A DNA stretch of 56,435 bases from Candidatus Enterococcus wittei (lineage in GTDB: Bacteria; Bacillota; Bacilli; Lactobacillales; Enterococcaceae). The notes under the pieces are model-generated. The model worked only from the letters and a program-made list of their open reading frames with translations, was not told the DNA's origin and ran no database searches. Below, in pieces: positions 37,730 to 47,339 of the stretch (positions within the stretch are counted from its first letter, which is position 1; each line of letters opens with the position of its first letter). The translations under genes were made by a program, and so were the position numbers. The stretch lies in the NCBI RefSeq assembly GCF_002140175.1, contig NZ_NGMO01000005.1:114492-170926 (forward strand). The letters are read 5' to 3'.

Positions 37730-38779
37730 TTATTCGTCTAATGGTAACTCTTCTTGTGCTTCTTTTACTTCTTCTGCTCCCTCAACTGGTTCACCGATTC
37801 CGTAAGCTGCACGGACTAAAGCAGAAACTTCTGCCATCATTTCTGGATGGTTCGCCATATAGATTTTCGCATTTTCACGTCCTTGACCAATCCGGTCTTC
37901 TTTATAAGAATACCAAGCACCGCTCTTATCCACAATGTCTTTTTCGACGGCCATATCTAGAAGCTCACCTTCTTGTGAGATACCAACGCCATACATCACA
38001 TCTACTTCAGCGATTTTAAAAGGTGGCGCTACTTTATTTTTTACTACTTTGATTTTTGTACGGTTTCCGACAATGTCCGTTCCTTGTTTTAATTGTTCGG
38101 CACGACGTACTTCTAAACGGATCGTGGCATAGAATTTCAATGCGCGGCCCCCCGGTGTAATTTCAGGATTACCAAACATCACGCCCACTTTTTCACGAAT
38201 TTGGTTGATAAAGATCGCAATCGTTTTGGTCTTGTTGATAGAACCTGAAAGTTTACGCAAGGCTTGTGACATCAAACGTGCTTGTAAACCTACGTGTGCA
38301 TCGCCCATTTCTCCATCGATTTCGGCACGAGGAACAAGTGCTGCTACCGAGTCTACTACCACGATATCAACGGCACCACTAGATACTAATGCATCAGCGA
38401 TTTCTAAACCTTGTTCACCTGTATCTGGTTGAGAAAGTAATAACTCATCGATATTGACACCGAGTTTTTGAGCATATTGTGGATCTAAGGCATGTTCCGC
38501 ATCAATAAATGCTGCTGTGCCACCATTTTTTTGTACCTCCGCAATTGCGTGAAGCGCAACTGTTGTTTTACCTGAACTTTCTGGACCGTATACTTCGATG
38601 ATCCGTCCACGAGGATAACCGCCGATTCCTAACGCAACATCCAGTGCTAAAGACCCACTTGGTATCGTTGAAATCTGTTGGTCGATTTTTTCACCAAGTT
38701 TCATGATAGAACCTTTACCATAATTCTTTTCAATTTTTTTCAATGCAGCTTCTAAGGCTGCTTTACGATCATCTGCCAA
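37730..38779 (-). CDS. recA: Recombinase RecA
   Basis: This 349-residue strand-exchange protein also triggers LexA self-cleavage. Walker [15 protein letters not shown], the [19 protein letters not shown] stretch, Walker [14 protein letters not shown] and loop 2 around [21 protein letters not shown] are all present. An acidic C-terminal tail ([14 protein letters not shown]) modulates DNA binding. It begins 105 bases after cinA with GGAGG before the ATG. A LexA box lies just upstream, so it has its own SOS-controlled promoter in addition to readthrough from cinA. Confidence 0.98.
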   Translation of the reverse strand: MADDRKAALEAALKKIEKNYGKGSIMKLGEKIDQQISTIPSGSLALDVALGIGGYPRGRIIEVYGPESSGKTTVALHAIAEVQKNGGTAAFIDAEHALDPQYAQKLGVNIDELLLSQPDTGEQGLEIADALVSSGAVDIVVVDSVAALVPRAEIDGEMGDAHVGLQARLMSQALRKLSGSINKTKTIAIFINQIREKVGVMFGNPEITPGGRALKFYATIRLEVRRAEQLKQGTDIVGNRTKIKVVKNKVAPPFKIAEVDVMYGVGISQEGELLDMAVEKDIVDKSGAWYSYKEDRIGQGRENAKIYMANHPEMMAEVSALVRAAYGIGEPVEGAEEVKEAQEELPLDE

Positions 38780-38866
38780 TACGATAATCCTCCTTATTTT
38801 ACGACTCAGAGTAACATTTCATTACGTTTATCATATCTTTTTTATTTCCAAAAAGCAAGCAAAAAC

Positions 38867-38880
38867 CGAACAAATATTCG
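38867..38880 (-). promoter_or_regulatory. LexA (SOS) box of recA
   Basis: CGAATATTTGTTCG matches the Gram-positive LexA consensus CGAACNNNNGTTCG in all but one position. It lies three bases beyond the cinA stop and about 90 bases upstream of recA, the expected operator position. Confidence 0.85.
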
Positions 38881-38883
38881 CAT

Positions 38884-40128
38884 TTATTTTTTTCTTAATA
38901 GTTGCTTTCTCAATAGATCAAACCCTTGCATCACTGCACTGTATCTGATAGCTGAACGGTCTTTTGTGAAATGATAAAGCTTTGCCGTTACCTCATCTTC
39001 GGAAGAAATAGCAATCCAAACTGTTCCAGCGGGCTGCCCCTCTAATTCATCTGGTCCAGCTACTCCGGTAAATGCGACACTATAGTCGGACCCTACTATT
39101 TTTCTTGCTTGCAAAGCCATTTGTTTGGCACATTCTTCGCTAACGGTTCCATACTCCTCTAATAGCTCTGGTTCAATCCCTAACATCTTTGCTTTTGTTT
39201 CTGCTGAATAGGTCACGAAACCACCAGAAAAGACAGTAGATACCCCGGGAATGTCTCCTAAAGCAGACTGAAAGGCACCTGCAGTCAAGCTTTCTGCTAC
39301 AGTCACTGTTTTTCCTTTTTCTTTCAATAAATCAACTACTGCTTGCGCCAAAGAATAATTATCTCCATAACCATAAAAATATTCTCCTACTCGAGCTTGG
39401 ATTTTCTCCTCTAACGCTTGGAGTGCTTGGTTTCCTGCATGAACGTCTTTTGTTTTCACCGTTAGTCTTAGAGTCACTTCATTTGGTTTTGCATAAGGCG
39501 CAATTGTAGGATTGATTTGTGTTGCGATCAAATCTTTTAATTCCGTTACTAAACGTGACTCTCCGATACCATAAAATCGCAAGACTTTTGATATTAACTT
39601 TTCTTTTGAAGGGAATTTTTCTTCTAACAAAGGACGGGCTTGTTCGACAAACATCGGTTTAAGTTCACTCGGAGGGCCAGGTAGTAAAAGATACGCATGT
39701 TGTTCTGTCTGATAATACGTTCCAAGCGCTAATCCAGTTCTGTTTGGAAGTGGGATTCCTCCTTCGATGATTTGCGATTGTTGTAAATTGTTTTCTGTCA
39801 TTTTTCGTTGAGTGGTTTCAAAAAATGCTAATAATTTTTTATAGCCTTCTGTGTTTTGGATAAGGCTTTCCCCTAGATGTTGGGCCACAACCTCTTTTGT
39901 TAAATCATCTTCCGTAGGTCCTAATCCGCCACATAGAATAATCAAATCACTTCTTGTTTCAGCAAGTTTAAGTAAGCCTTCTAAGCGTTTTGGATTATCT
40001 CCTACTACGGTTTGGTAATATACTTCTATCCCTAATGAGGCTAACTGTTCAGATAAAAAAGTAGCATTTGTATTGACGACTTGCCCAAGGAGCAGCTCTG
40101 TTCCTACTGCTATGATCTCTGCTTTCAT
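38884..40128 (-). CDS. cinA: CinA family competence/damage-inducible protein
   Basis: This 414-residue protein has an N-terminal MoCF-like domain ([19 protein letters not shown], then [15 protein letters not shown]) and a C-terminal nicotinamide-nucleotide amidase domain ([31 protein letters not shown]). Family members deamidate NMN and recycle pyridine nucleotides; some are co-expressed with recA in competence. The order rodZ-pgsA-cinA-recA is the usual Firmicute one. The length is normal and both domains look complete. Confidence 0.96.
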   Translation of the reverse strand: MKAEIIAVGTELLLGQVVNTNATFLSEQLASLGIEVYYQTVVGDNPKRLEGLLKLAETRSDLIILCGGLGPTEDDLTKEVVAQHLGESLIQNTEGYKKLLAFFETTQRKMTENNLQQSQIIEGGIPLPNRTGLALGTYYQTEQHAYLLLPGPPSELKPMFVEQARPLLEEKFPSKEKLISKVLRFYGIGESRLVTELKDLIATQINPTIAPYAKPNEVTLRLTVKTKDVHAGNQALQALEEKIQARVGEYFYGYGDNYSLAQAVVDLLKEKGKTVTVAESLTAGAFQSALGDIPGVSTVFSGGFVTYSAETKAKMLGIEPELLEEYGTVSEECAKQMALQARKIVGSDYSVAFTGVAGPDELEGQPAGTVWIAISSEDEVTAKLYHFTKDRSAIRYSAVMQGFDLLRKQLLRKK

Positions 40129-40284
40129 TTCCCATCGCTTCTTTCATCGGTCTTCTCACTCATTCATTGTGAGTTATTCGTGTCTGATGTTTTCATTTTG
40201 TCTACATAATAGTATACGCTATTTTACAGCAGAATCCTTCCCTCTTGCTCATTTCTCAAGGAAAGAAGGTTGCTTTTTTCGCAC

Positions 40285-40320
40285 AAAAAAACAGACTGGA
40301 AAATCGTTCTTCCATGTCTG
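40285..40320 (-). terminator. pgsA terminator
   Basis: CAGACATGGAA pairs with TTTCCAGTCTG, followed by seven T residues on the minus strand. It lies 30 bases after the pgsA stop and separates pgsA from cinA. Confidence 0.85.
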
Positions 40321-40350
40321 ATTTTTTACATCATTGATCAGGTCAATGTG

Positions 40351-40929
40351 TTACATTGATCCTTTGAATACTCCACGGTTCTTTACAAAATAATCCACGC
40401 CGGAATAAATGGTAAAGATCAAGCAAGCATACAACATGATTTGATCAACGGGCAAATTTATCAAGTTGAACGGGATATTATTGATGAACAACAAAATAAT
40501 TGCAACCATTTGTGTAGCTGTTTTGACTTTTCCAGGCCATGCTGCTGCCATTACCTCGCCATCTTCTACAAGTAACAGTCTTAAGCCTGTTATAGCCAAT
40601 TCTCGACACACAATGATGGATACGATCCAACCTGGGGCTTTCCCCTGACCGACTAACATGATAAATGCCGTCATAACAAGCATTTTATCTGCCAACGGAT
40701 CAGCAAATTTTCCAAAATTTGTCACTAATCCACGTGAACGAGCAATTTTTCCATCTAACCAATCAGTGATGCTAGCAAGGGCAAAAATAATTGCGCCAAC
40801 TAGTTGTGTTACTGCTAATGTCGTACTACCTACCGTAAATTGACCCCAATCTAAAGGCAATCCAACGACTAAGATAAAGATAGGGATCATACAAATTCTA
40901 AGTACAGTTAATTTATTTGGTAAATTCAC
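40351..40929 (-). CDS. pgsA: CDP-diacylglycerol--glycerol-3-phosphate 3-phosphatidyltransferase
   Basis: This 192-residue membrane enzyme makes phosphatidylglycerol phosphate, the precursor of PG, cardiolipin and lysyl-PG. It has about five to six membrane segments. The CDP-alcohol phosphotransferase motif is DGKIARSRGLVTNFGKFADPLADK, with all spaced acidic residues. Its product chain supplies the PG that MprF, encoded elsewhere in this window, lysinylates. It follows rodZ on the minus strand. Confidence 0.96.
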   Translation of the reverse strand: MNLPNKLTVLRICMIPIFILVVGLPLDWGQFTVGSTTLAVTQLVGAIIFALASITDWLDGKIARSRGLVTNFGKFADPLADKMLVMTAFIMLVGQGKAPGWIVSIIVCRELAITGLRLLLVEDGEVMAAAWPGKVKTATQMVAIILLFINNIPFNLINLPVDQIMLYACLIFTIYSGVDYFVKNRGVFKGSM

Positions 40930-41091
40930 ATTATCGACTCCTTTCTTCCCTATTCTACGTGAGACACGTGAAAGTTTCCACCGATAATATCTATTTTTCA
41001 GGATAGATATTTCTTTAGCTATTTTTCTTTAAAGCTAGACAAACCATTTTCATCGAAAAAAATGATAAAATCCTGTCTTTTGACAAGAAGT

Positions 41092-41142
41092 AAGGCGGAG
41101 AATCCAAAAATAGATTGTCCTATTTTGGAGATTCTCCGCCTT
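41092..41142. terminator. Hairpin after rodZ with AAAATAG core
   Basis: AAGGCGGAGAATC pairs with GATTCTCCGCCTT, and an inner CAAAAATAG/CTATTTTG stem extends it. The T-rich tail (TTATTTTT) is on the plus strand, opposite to rodZ. It is the most regular member of the dispersed hairpin family. Confidence 0.75.
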
Positions 41143-41185
41143 ATTTTTCTAGGAAAAACGATTTAACCACACTCAATAGTTGCTA

Positions 41186-42082
41186 TTACTCTGCTTCCGC
41201 GTACTGCAAAGCAAGTGTAATATTTTTTGGACTTAGATTGTTTTCTCCTGCATTGACAGGAATTTCCTCGCCATTTGCTTTGATTGTGGCATTACTTGCG
41301 GCACCAAGTGTGATCGTAACATTGGTGGCTGTTTCCGGAAGTGGCGTACTTTGTGTTTCATTTGCAGCCAGTGTTCCCTGATAAATATAAGCATTATCCA
41401 CTTGAACACCAATCCAAACACGATTCGTCGCAGTGAATTCTAACGTAACTGGTTTTTTGGCATCTGTAATAGATACCGCGATGGCAGCTCCTGTATCTTG
41501 TCCAGCTGTGATGGCCATTTTCTTCTGCTCTTCTGTTGACTGCGTTGTGGAAGCAACAGTTGATTCGGCGGTAGGCTCACTACTTGTAGTAGCTGTTTCT
41601 TTTTGAGCAACTGAACCCTCAACAGAAATAGAAGAAGCATCTGCACCAATGATAGGATCAGATTGGCGATCTTGCCAAGACATATAGACAACGATCGAAA
41701 TAATCGCTAAGGCTACTAATCCAAGTAATAGTACTGGCAGACTTGTCCAGAATTTGCTTAGATTTTTTTCTTCTTGATGCATCGCTTTTCTTGAACCATT
41801 TACCACTTCTGGTTCCGGTCGTTTCTTGACCGTTTCTTCTAGCAGAGATTTTTTCCCATCGAAGACATCTACCAAGTAATCGCCATCTTCTCCAACAGCT
41901 TCAGCATACTGGCGAATAAATGCACGTACGTAGAACTTTCCAGGTAATTGATCGAAATCATCTTGATCAATCGATTCCAAATAACGCTTTTGAATTTTAG
42001 TTATTTGTTGTAATTCATCTAAAGATATTTTTTTATTTAAACGGGCTTGTCGTAATTTTTCCCCAATGGTTTCAAAAGCCAC
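41186..42082 (-). CDS. rodZ: RodZ-like helix-turn-helix membrane protein
   Basis: This 298-residue bitopic protein has a cytoplasmic Cro/CI-type helix-turn-helix (about 8-75, EKLRQARLNKKISLDELQ). One membrane segment lies at about 112-133, followed by a Ser/Thr-rich linker and a C-terminal DUF4115 beta domain (about 195-298). RodZ links the elongation machinery to the membrane. The start is GTG 42082 behind a GGAG at about 12 bases, a weak fit. It lies upstream of pgsA, as YmfM does in Bacillus, next to the ymfF-ymfH pair. Confidence 0.9.
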   Translation of the reverse strand: MAFETIGEKLRQARLNKKISLDELQQITKIQKRYLESIDQDDFDQLPGKFYVRAFIRQYAEAVGEDGDYLVDVFDGKKSLLEETVKKRPEPEVVNGSRKAMHQEEKNLSKFWTSLPVLLLGLVALAIISIVVYMSWQDRQSDPIIGADASSISVEGSVAQKETATTSSEPTAESTVASTTQSTEEQKKMAITAGQDTGAAIAVSITDAKKPVTLEFTATNRVWIGVQVDNAYIYQGTLAANETQSTPLPETATNVTITLGAASNATIKANGEEIPVNAGENNLSPKNITLALQYAEAE

Positions 42083-42112
42083 TCGTTCATCTTCTCCAGT
42101 CTGTTTGATCTA

Positions 42113-42172
42113 GTCAGGTATCTTTGCATCCATAAAAACTTTTTAGCAGACTCTACAAAAAGTCACCTGACT
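42113..42172 (-). promoter_or_regulatory. Long hairpin in the rodZ leader
   Basis: AGTCAGGT pairs with ACCTGACT about 60 bases apart, with an inner ACTTTTT/AAAAAGT stem. It lies 30-90 bases upstream of the rodZ GTG and has no U-tract. It may be a structured leader. The rest of the 285-base gap to ymfH is A/T-rich and empty. Confidence 0.4.
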
Positions 42173-42367
42173 GCCTCTCATCAAATTTTTCGTTCTGTAA
42201 AAACAAAATATTTTGTTCTAAAAAATTTCTAACAGTATACTTAAGAATACCATAAAGACATCTTTTTTAGAGTATCATTTACTATGATTTAAAACGAAAT
42301 TTAAACTTTTGTGTACGGTAATTGATGCAAAGGTTTGTTACCTCATACTTTGTGGAACTATCTTCCT

Positions 42368-43666
42368 TTATTTCGTTTCCTTTTTAGGTTTCATGTAAAA
42401 CTCACTAAATGCTTCTTCTTGAATAAAGGAACGACCTACATTAATCACATCTTCCAAATGGATTGATTCGATAATTTCTGGTAAATCAAATAGTGTCTGA
42501 TCTCCAAATAAACTTTGAGTAAATTGATTGGCGATATATTCAATGGAATTTAAAGATTGAAAATATTGCCCTAGCATCTTTTTCTTTAATAGGTTTAGAT
42601 TGGTTTCTGTTAATTCTTGGTCCTGTTCAAATTGAAGCAAAATTTCTTTTATTTTTTCAGCAGCTTGTTTTGGTTTATCTGAATCACCACTGAAATCAGC
42701 AAAATGAAATTCTCGATCTAAGCTAAACTCAAAACCAAAACTGTCATCAATTAGGCCTTCGTTATAAAGCTTCAAGTAGTTTTGAGAAGTGCTTCCTAAC
42801 AATAGCTGTAGCAATAGTCTCATTGCAGTTTTATATCTTAATAGCTCAATCCCTTTTTCTGGCAGCCTATCGATCCCTTTGATCCCTAAAACAAACTTTT
42901 CGTGAGTGATCGTGCTTTCCAAAGTGCTGATCGGAAGAACATCATTTACATTTTCTGGGAAGTATCGCACAATTTCTTTTGCTGGTGGAAACTCTTTTGT
43001 TGCTTGATTTTCTCTGATTTTTTCCATTAATTGTTCAGGTTCTAATTTTCCCACCACAAAAAGCACCATATTGCTAGGTTGATAAAATGTACGATAGCAA
43101 GTGTATAAGTCTTCTGCTGTAATTTCCTCAATGCTTTCTACTGTCCCCGCAATATCAATATGCAATGGATGGTTCGGATACAAATTATTTAAGATACCAA
43201 AGAAGAGGCGCCAATTTGGATCATCCTCATACATTTGGATTTCCTGCCCAATGATCCCTTTTTCTTTATTGACTGTCTCTTCAGTAAAGTAAGGTGCTTG
43301 GACAAAATCAAGCAAGGTCATTAGATTTTTTTCTATTTGATCTGTCGTAGAAAATAAATAGCTCGTTTTTGTAAAACTCGTAAACGCATTGGCTGAAGCC
43401 CCTTGTTGACCGAACAATTGAAAAACATCACCGTCTTCTTTTTCAAAAAGTTTATGTTCTAAAAAATGAGCAATTCCATCTGGGACTTTGATTTTTTCAT
43501 TTCCATTGTAAGGAATGAATTCGTTATCAATTGAGCCATAATTCGTACTGAACAAACCATAAGTTTTATGGTAATCATTTTTTGGCAGTAGGTACACGGT
43601 CAATCCATTCGGTAAAATTTCATGATACAGTGTTTCATTGATTTGACTATACTCTGTTTTATTCAT
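42368..43666 (-). CDS. M16 family metallopeptidase (YmfH-like)
   Basis: This 432-residue protein has the inverted zinc motif HFLEHKLF (HxxEH), followed by a downstream Glu about 75 residues on (NKEKGIIGQEIQM), so it is likely the active M16 partner. It starts within the last codons of the upstream M16 gene (8-base overlap), so the two are coupled and probably form a heterodimer. Substrates are unknown. The Bacillus equivalents are YmfF and YmfH. Confidence 0.92.
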   Translation of the reverse strand: MNKTEYSQINETLYHEILPNGLTVYLLPKNDYHKTYGLFSTNYGSIDNEFIPYNGNEKIKVPDGIAHFLEHKLFEKEDGDVFQLFGQQGASANAFTSFTKTSYLFSTTDQIEKNLMTLLDFVQAPYFTEETVNKEKGIIGQEIQMYEDDPNWRLFFGILNNLYPNHPLHIDIAGTVESIEEITAEDLYTCYRTFYQPSNMVLFVVGKLEPEQLMEKIRENQATKEFPPAKEIVRYFPENVNDVLPISTLESTITHEKFVLGIKGIDRLPEKGIELLRYKTAMRLLLQLLLGSTSQNYLKLYNEGLIDDSFGFEFSLDREFHFADFSGDSDKPKQAAEKIKEILLQFEQDQELTETNLNLLKKKMLGQYFQSLNSIEYIANQFTQSLFGDQTLFDLPEIIESIHLEDVINVGRSFIQEEAFSEFYMKPKKETK

Positions 43667-44927
43667 TTCCTTCCCCTCCTGCTAAAAAGAAAATTGCCTG
43701 TAATTCGATTTCATTCGCTACTTTTTGGATATCCTCGACAGTGACACCGTCCATGCGCTCTAGCCATTCTTCATCCGTTAGGCTTGTATGAGGAAGCCAA
43801 TGGGTTAAATAGGCGGTTTCAATCGCTGCTTGTGGGGAATCTAACGACAGTAAATAATGATTGCGCAACATCGCTTTAGTTTGGGAAAGCTCTAATTCCG
43901 TGATTTCCCCATTACGCAGGCTTTCTAATTGTTCATGAATCAGATGAAGTACTTGATTTCTATTTTTTGTTTCAATTCCTGTCTGCACCGTCAGTAAGCC
44001 ACGGAATGTATCCACATTACTAGAGGCATAATAGGCAAGACTTTCTTTTTCTCGAACATTCATGAATAATTTAGAATGAGGAAAGCCACCAAATAAACCA
44101 TTAAACACCATCAATGAAAAACGTTCTGGCTGATCGTAATAAACATTTGTTTGATATGCTAGATTCAACTTTGCTTGAACAATTGGTTCTTGGATTTGTC
44201 GCTCCTTGATAATGTTTTCTAACGGTTGTGCATAGAATATTTCTGGATGAACAATTTCTCGATCCTTGAAAGGTAAAGCTTTCAACGCTGTGATTGCTTC
44301 TTTCTCCTCGATATCTCCTATTACAAAAATATCCACTTGATCTTCATTGATCATTTGATAGTAGTATTCAGCTAACGATTTTGCAGTGATTTTCTCCAAG
44401 TCTTCAATCGTTCCGGTACTTGGGATCTTTTGTGCCTCTGCTTGCTCAAAATACAGTTCTTGCAGTGCTAAAGAAGCCATCGTCTGTTTGTCTTCATTTA
44501 AGCTTTCCAAATATTGTTTTAAATTGTTTTTTTCTAAGTCGAATGTCAACTGATCAAAAGATTCATCTTTGATATTCGGAAAGAATAAGCCCTCTTTCAA
44601 TAAGACCACTGCGTTTGTTAAGATTGAAGGATCATTAACGTAGCTACCATTGACAAAGCTGAGACTGGCATTCAGCCAGTGAAGGTTACCTTTTTTACGT
44701 ACTGAAAAGCTAAAACCTGCACCATACAAATCAGCTAGTTGGGCACTCAATTGTGTCTGATCAGGATAGTTCAAGCTATTCGTTTCCAACATGCTACTTA
44801 ATAGTGCCCGCTTTGTCACCACTTCTTTTTCTAAACGTGTAGTAAATCGAACAAAAATACGAATTGTCTTATATTGTTTGGTTGGTAAGACGTGAAGATT
44901 CACACCTTTTGCTAATTTGTATGTCAT
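43659..44927 (-). CDS. M16-like peptidase family protein lacking the zinc motif (YmfF-like)
   Basis: This 422-residue protein aligns in layout with M16 subunits but has no HxxEH motif where it is expected (ALLSSMLETNSL). It is therefore probably the inactive partner of the following gene. ATG 44927 has an 8-base spacing to GGAG; GTG 44930 is also possible. It begins the minus-strand run that continues through rodZ, pgsA, cinA and recA. Confidence 0.88.
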   Translation of the reverse strand: MTYKLAKGVNLHVLPTKQYKTIRIFVRFTTRLEKEVVTKRALLSSMLETNSLNYPDQTQLSAQLADLYGAGFSFSVRKKGNLHWLNASLSFVNGSYVNDPSILTNAVVLLKEGLFFPNIKDESFDQLTFDLEKNNLKQYLESLNEDKQTMASLALQELYFEQAEAQKIPSTGTIEDLEKITAKSLAEYYYQMINEDQVDIFVIGDIEEKEAITALKALPFKDREIVHPEIFYAQPLENIIKERQIQEPIVQAKLNLAYQTNVYYDQPERFSLMVFNGLFGGFPHSKLFMNVREKESLAYYASSNVDTFRGLLTVQTGIETKNRNQVLHLIHEQLESLRNGEITELELSQTKAMLRNHYLLSLDSPQAAIETAYLTHWLPHTSLTDEEWLERMDGVTVEDIQKVANEIELQAIFFLAGGEGNE

Positions 44928-45173
44928 CACAAAGTCTCCTTTTTATTGCGGATATCCATTTACACTAACTCACTTATTTCTTAACAAATAAATACTCTTG
45001 TACTGGTAGGAACAAAAATCCTACATATGGTCATCACTAGTGTTCTAATAAAGTATCACTTTATAGTATAGCACACAAGCTTTTGAGGAACAGTGTGTAG
45101 TGTTAAGGAGTCGTGTTGTTTTTATATTTTTTTATTCTTCGCTATACTGGTTATGAAAGAAAGGAGGAATTTG

Positions 45174-45641
45174 ATGATCAAGGAATTCAAAGAATTTATC
45201 ATGCGTGGGGATGTCCTCGATTTAGCCGTTGGTGTGGTTATTGGTAGTGCCTTTACAAGTATTGTCAATCAAATCGTTCAAGGATTGATCACACCTTTAG
45301 TAGGGTGGGTCGTGGCAATGATTACAGGTACCTCTGATTTAGAAGGCGCTTTGTCCATTTTAGATTGGTCTCCAACTAAAGGAGTAACATTTGCTTTTGG
45401 CGAGGTCATTAGTGCAATCATTACATTTATCATTACAGGCTTCGTGTTATTTTTAGTTGTTAAAGCAGCGAACCATGCGAAAAAAATACGAGCAAAAGAA
45501 GAGGAAGAAGCTACAGTTGAAACACCAACAGCTGAAGATTACCTCAGTGACATTCGTGATCTGCTTGCGCAACAGACTGCTGAAAACAATGTCCATTCAA
45601 TTCCCCCAGCTACTGACGAATCTACAAGTACAAAACGTTAG
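45174..45641 (+). CDS. mscL: Large-conductance mechanosensitive channel MscL
   Basis: This 155-residue membrane protein opens under membrane tension to release solutes in hypo-osmotic shock. The N-terminal amphipathic helix and first membrane helix carry FIMRGDVLDLAVGVVIGSAFTSIV, the family signature. A second helix spans about 75-100, and a charged bundle (HAKKIRAKEEEEA) ends the core, with a longer polar tail than in E. coli. ATG 45174 follows AGGAGGAATTTG; an upstream frame from 45093 is not supported. It is a single rightward gene. Confidence 0.96.
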   Translation: MIKEFKEFIMRGDVLDLAVGVVIGSAFTSIVNQIVQGLITPLVGWVVAMITGTSDLEGALSILDWSPTKGVTFAFGEVISAIITFIITGFVLFLVVKAANHAKKIRAKEEEEATVETPTAEDYLSDIRDLLAQQTAENNVHSIPPATDESTSTKR

Positions 45642-45657
45642 TTTATGCTTTAAAAGC

Positions 45658-45771
45658 AAAAGAGGCTATGGGTTCAATTCCGAGAAGGCAAGTGGAGGAA
45701 CTGAAGATAGTATTTCTGATTCTTCAGTTCCTTTACTTACTCTTGGAAAAAGTCACTACATAGTCTCTTTT
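45658..45771 (+). terminator. Nested palindrome ending mscL
   Basis: AAAAGAGGCTATG (45658-45670) pairs with CATAGTCTCTTTT (45759-45771), enclosing an inner GGAACTGAAGA/TCTTCAGTTCC stem (45697-45731). The outer arms resemble the GAGGCTGGGACA ends of the dispersed palindrome family. It lies between convergent mscL and the acetyltransferase gene and can serve both. Confidence 0.7.
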
Positions 45772-45796
45772 ATTTTAATTCCATTCCATCATTTAA

Positions 45797-46228
45797 TTAT
45801 TTTCGCATATCCAGATGTGGGATCCCATCTTCTAAATAAACTTCTGAGATTGCTTCAAAACCAAATGACTCATAAAATGATTTTAAATATTCTTGCGCAC
45901 CGATCACGATCGGTTTTCCAGAAGCATTTTCTTCGATGACTTCCAATGTACGCTGAACGATTTTTCTCCCTAGACCTTCTTTTCGATGCTGCTGATTCAC
46001 AAGGACTCGCCCGAAGTGGACCGACTCTTCATCATGATAAATACGTGTATAAGCTAATATTTCTCCTGATTCATCCTTGAAAAATGTATGGCAAGCGTTT
46101 TTGTCAATCGTATCAACTTCTTGATACGGACAATTTTGCTCTACTACAAATACTGCGGTTCGTTCTTTTACAATAGAATAAAATTCCAATGTAGTTAACT
46201 CTGTCAATTTTTTTACATAATGTTTCAT
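45797..46228 (-). CDS. GNAT family N-acetyltransferase (ElaA-like)
   Basis: This 143-residue protein has a GNAT fold. VHFGRVLVNQQHRKEGLGRKIVQ forms the acetyl-CoA loop (R/QxxGxG/A), and AQEYLKSFYESFGFEAISEVYLEDGIPHLDM is typical of the ElaA group. The substrate is unknown. It is a single leftward gene between mscL and veg. Confidence 0.88.
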   Translation of the reverse strand: MKHYVKKLTELTTLEFYSIVKERTAVFVVEQNCPYQEVDTIDKNACHTFFKDESGEILAYTRIYHDEESVHFGRVLVNQQHRKEGLGRKIVQRTLEVIEENASGKPIVIGAQEYLKSFYESFGFEAISEVYLEDGIPHLDMRK

Positions 46229-46283
46229 TAATTTGAGCTCTCCGATTCTTCGTTTCTTTTAGAATACCGATTTAAAAACAAAA

Positions 46284-46326
46284 AAGCAAACGAACCTTAT
46301 GTAATATCCAGGTCCGCTTGTTTTTT
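46284..46326 (-). terminator. veg terminator
   Basis: CAAGCGGACCT pairs with AGGTTCGTTTG (two wobble or mismatched positions), followed by CTTTTTTG on the minus strand. The upstream A-run overlaps the veg stop codon. Confidence 0.75.
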
Positions 46327-46570
46327 AAACTGCTTCAGTTAAAAATTCGATCTCGACTGTCCGAGTCAATACATCTGAATAGCTGTAAGATACTCGTTCA
46401 AAAGAATTTTCTTCAGGATCCAAATCAACGACGAATACTGAAGGATAGGTTTCTGTTAAAACGCCTCGGCGTTCTGTTTGACGCTTTCTTCCTGTCTGAG
46501 CAACCAACATGATTGGGCTGCCGATACGACCTTCTAAATCTTTTTTGATTGTAGCTAAAGTTGTTGGCAT
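46325..46570 (-). CDS. veg: Veg family protein
   Basis: This 81-residue protein closely follows B. subtilis Veg in its core: ATIKKDLEGRIGSPIML, RRGVLTETYPSVFVVDLD and ENSFERVSYSYSDVLTRTVE. Veg is highly transcribed in Bacillus and promotes biofilm matrix expression there by countering SinR. Its role in cocci that lack SinR is unclear. ATG 46570 follows GAGGTGAACTGT; the frame extends eight codons upstream without support. It has its own terminator. Confidence 0.93.
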   Translation of the reverse strand: MPTTLATIKKDLEGRIGSPIMLVAQTGRKRQTERRGVLTETYPSVFVVDLDPEENSFERVSYSYSDVLTRTVEIEFLTEAV

Positions 46571-46683
46571 ACAGTTCACCTCAATAACTATCATATCACA
46601 CTTAGTAAAATTTTACAAGTTTACCATATCAAAAAAAGAAATGCAATAAAAATAAATAAGAAAAACGTTAATAATTTTATTAA

Positions 46684-47262
46684 TTATTTCTCATTATACT
46701 CTTTCAAATGTTGCTTTATTTTGAATTTCACACGGCCATACGCACTTTTCACCTGTTTCATATCCATGGATAAATCTTTAGCCATCTCATAAAAATCCGT
46801 TCCTTGCATGTAGTGATGAAAGATTTTTGCTTCTTTCTTAGAAAATTTGATAGGACAGTCTTCAATTGCTTCTTTTAGTAATAAATGTTGGACAGCAATT
46901 GGTTCTTGTACTGTGATTTCGGCTAGAAAATCAGGTCCTTCCGTATCTATTTTCTGTTCAATAGACACTTCATCTTTTTGATCCCTGCGCTTTAATGCAT
47001 TTTGTTTTCGCAACAAAGAATAAATTTGATTACTAAGAATACTTTTGTAGTAGCTTCCAAAGCTGACACCTTTATTACTTTCATATGTTTTCAATGCTTG
47101 ATACAATGCGATTCTTGCTTCTTGTTCCCAATCTTCACAAACATAATTTCTTAAATAATAAATATTTTTCAAGCGTAACAAAAGCGGAAAATATTTTTGA
47201 TACAGGGTAGCAAATGCTTCTTCATCACCATTACGGGCAGCGCACAATAACTCCTCAGACAT
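46684..47262 (-). CDS. sigH: SigH/ComX-like sigma-70 family factor
   Basis: This 192-residue small sigma factor has region 2 (LCAARNGDEEAFATLYQKYFPLL... CEDWEQEARIALYQALKTYE) and a weak region 4 near the C-terminus. ATG 47262 follows GGAGGAATTATTTT; the longer frame is unsupported. The order rlmB-rae1-sigH matches Bacillus, where SigH controls the switch to stationary phase and competence. In Bacillus rpmGB-secE-nusG follow; here only 89 bases separate it from veg. Confidence 0.85.
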   Translation of the reverse strand: MSEELLCAARNGDEEAFATLYQKYFPLLLRLKNIYYLRNYVCEDWEQEARIALYQALKTYESNKGVSFGSYYKSILSNQIYSLLRKQNALKRRDQKDEVSIEQKIDTEGPDFLAEITVQEPIAVQHLLLKEAIEDCPIKFSKKEAKIFHHYMQGTDFYEMAKDLSMDMKQVKSAYGRVKFKIKQHLKEYNEK

Positions 47263-47339
47263 AAAATAATTCCTCCATAACTTTTGATTATGGAGGAATT
47301 TTATCATCATTTGTATGGACAACTCTTCATCTATCGGTG

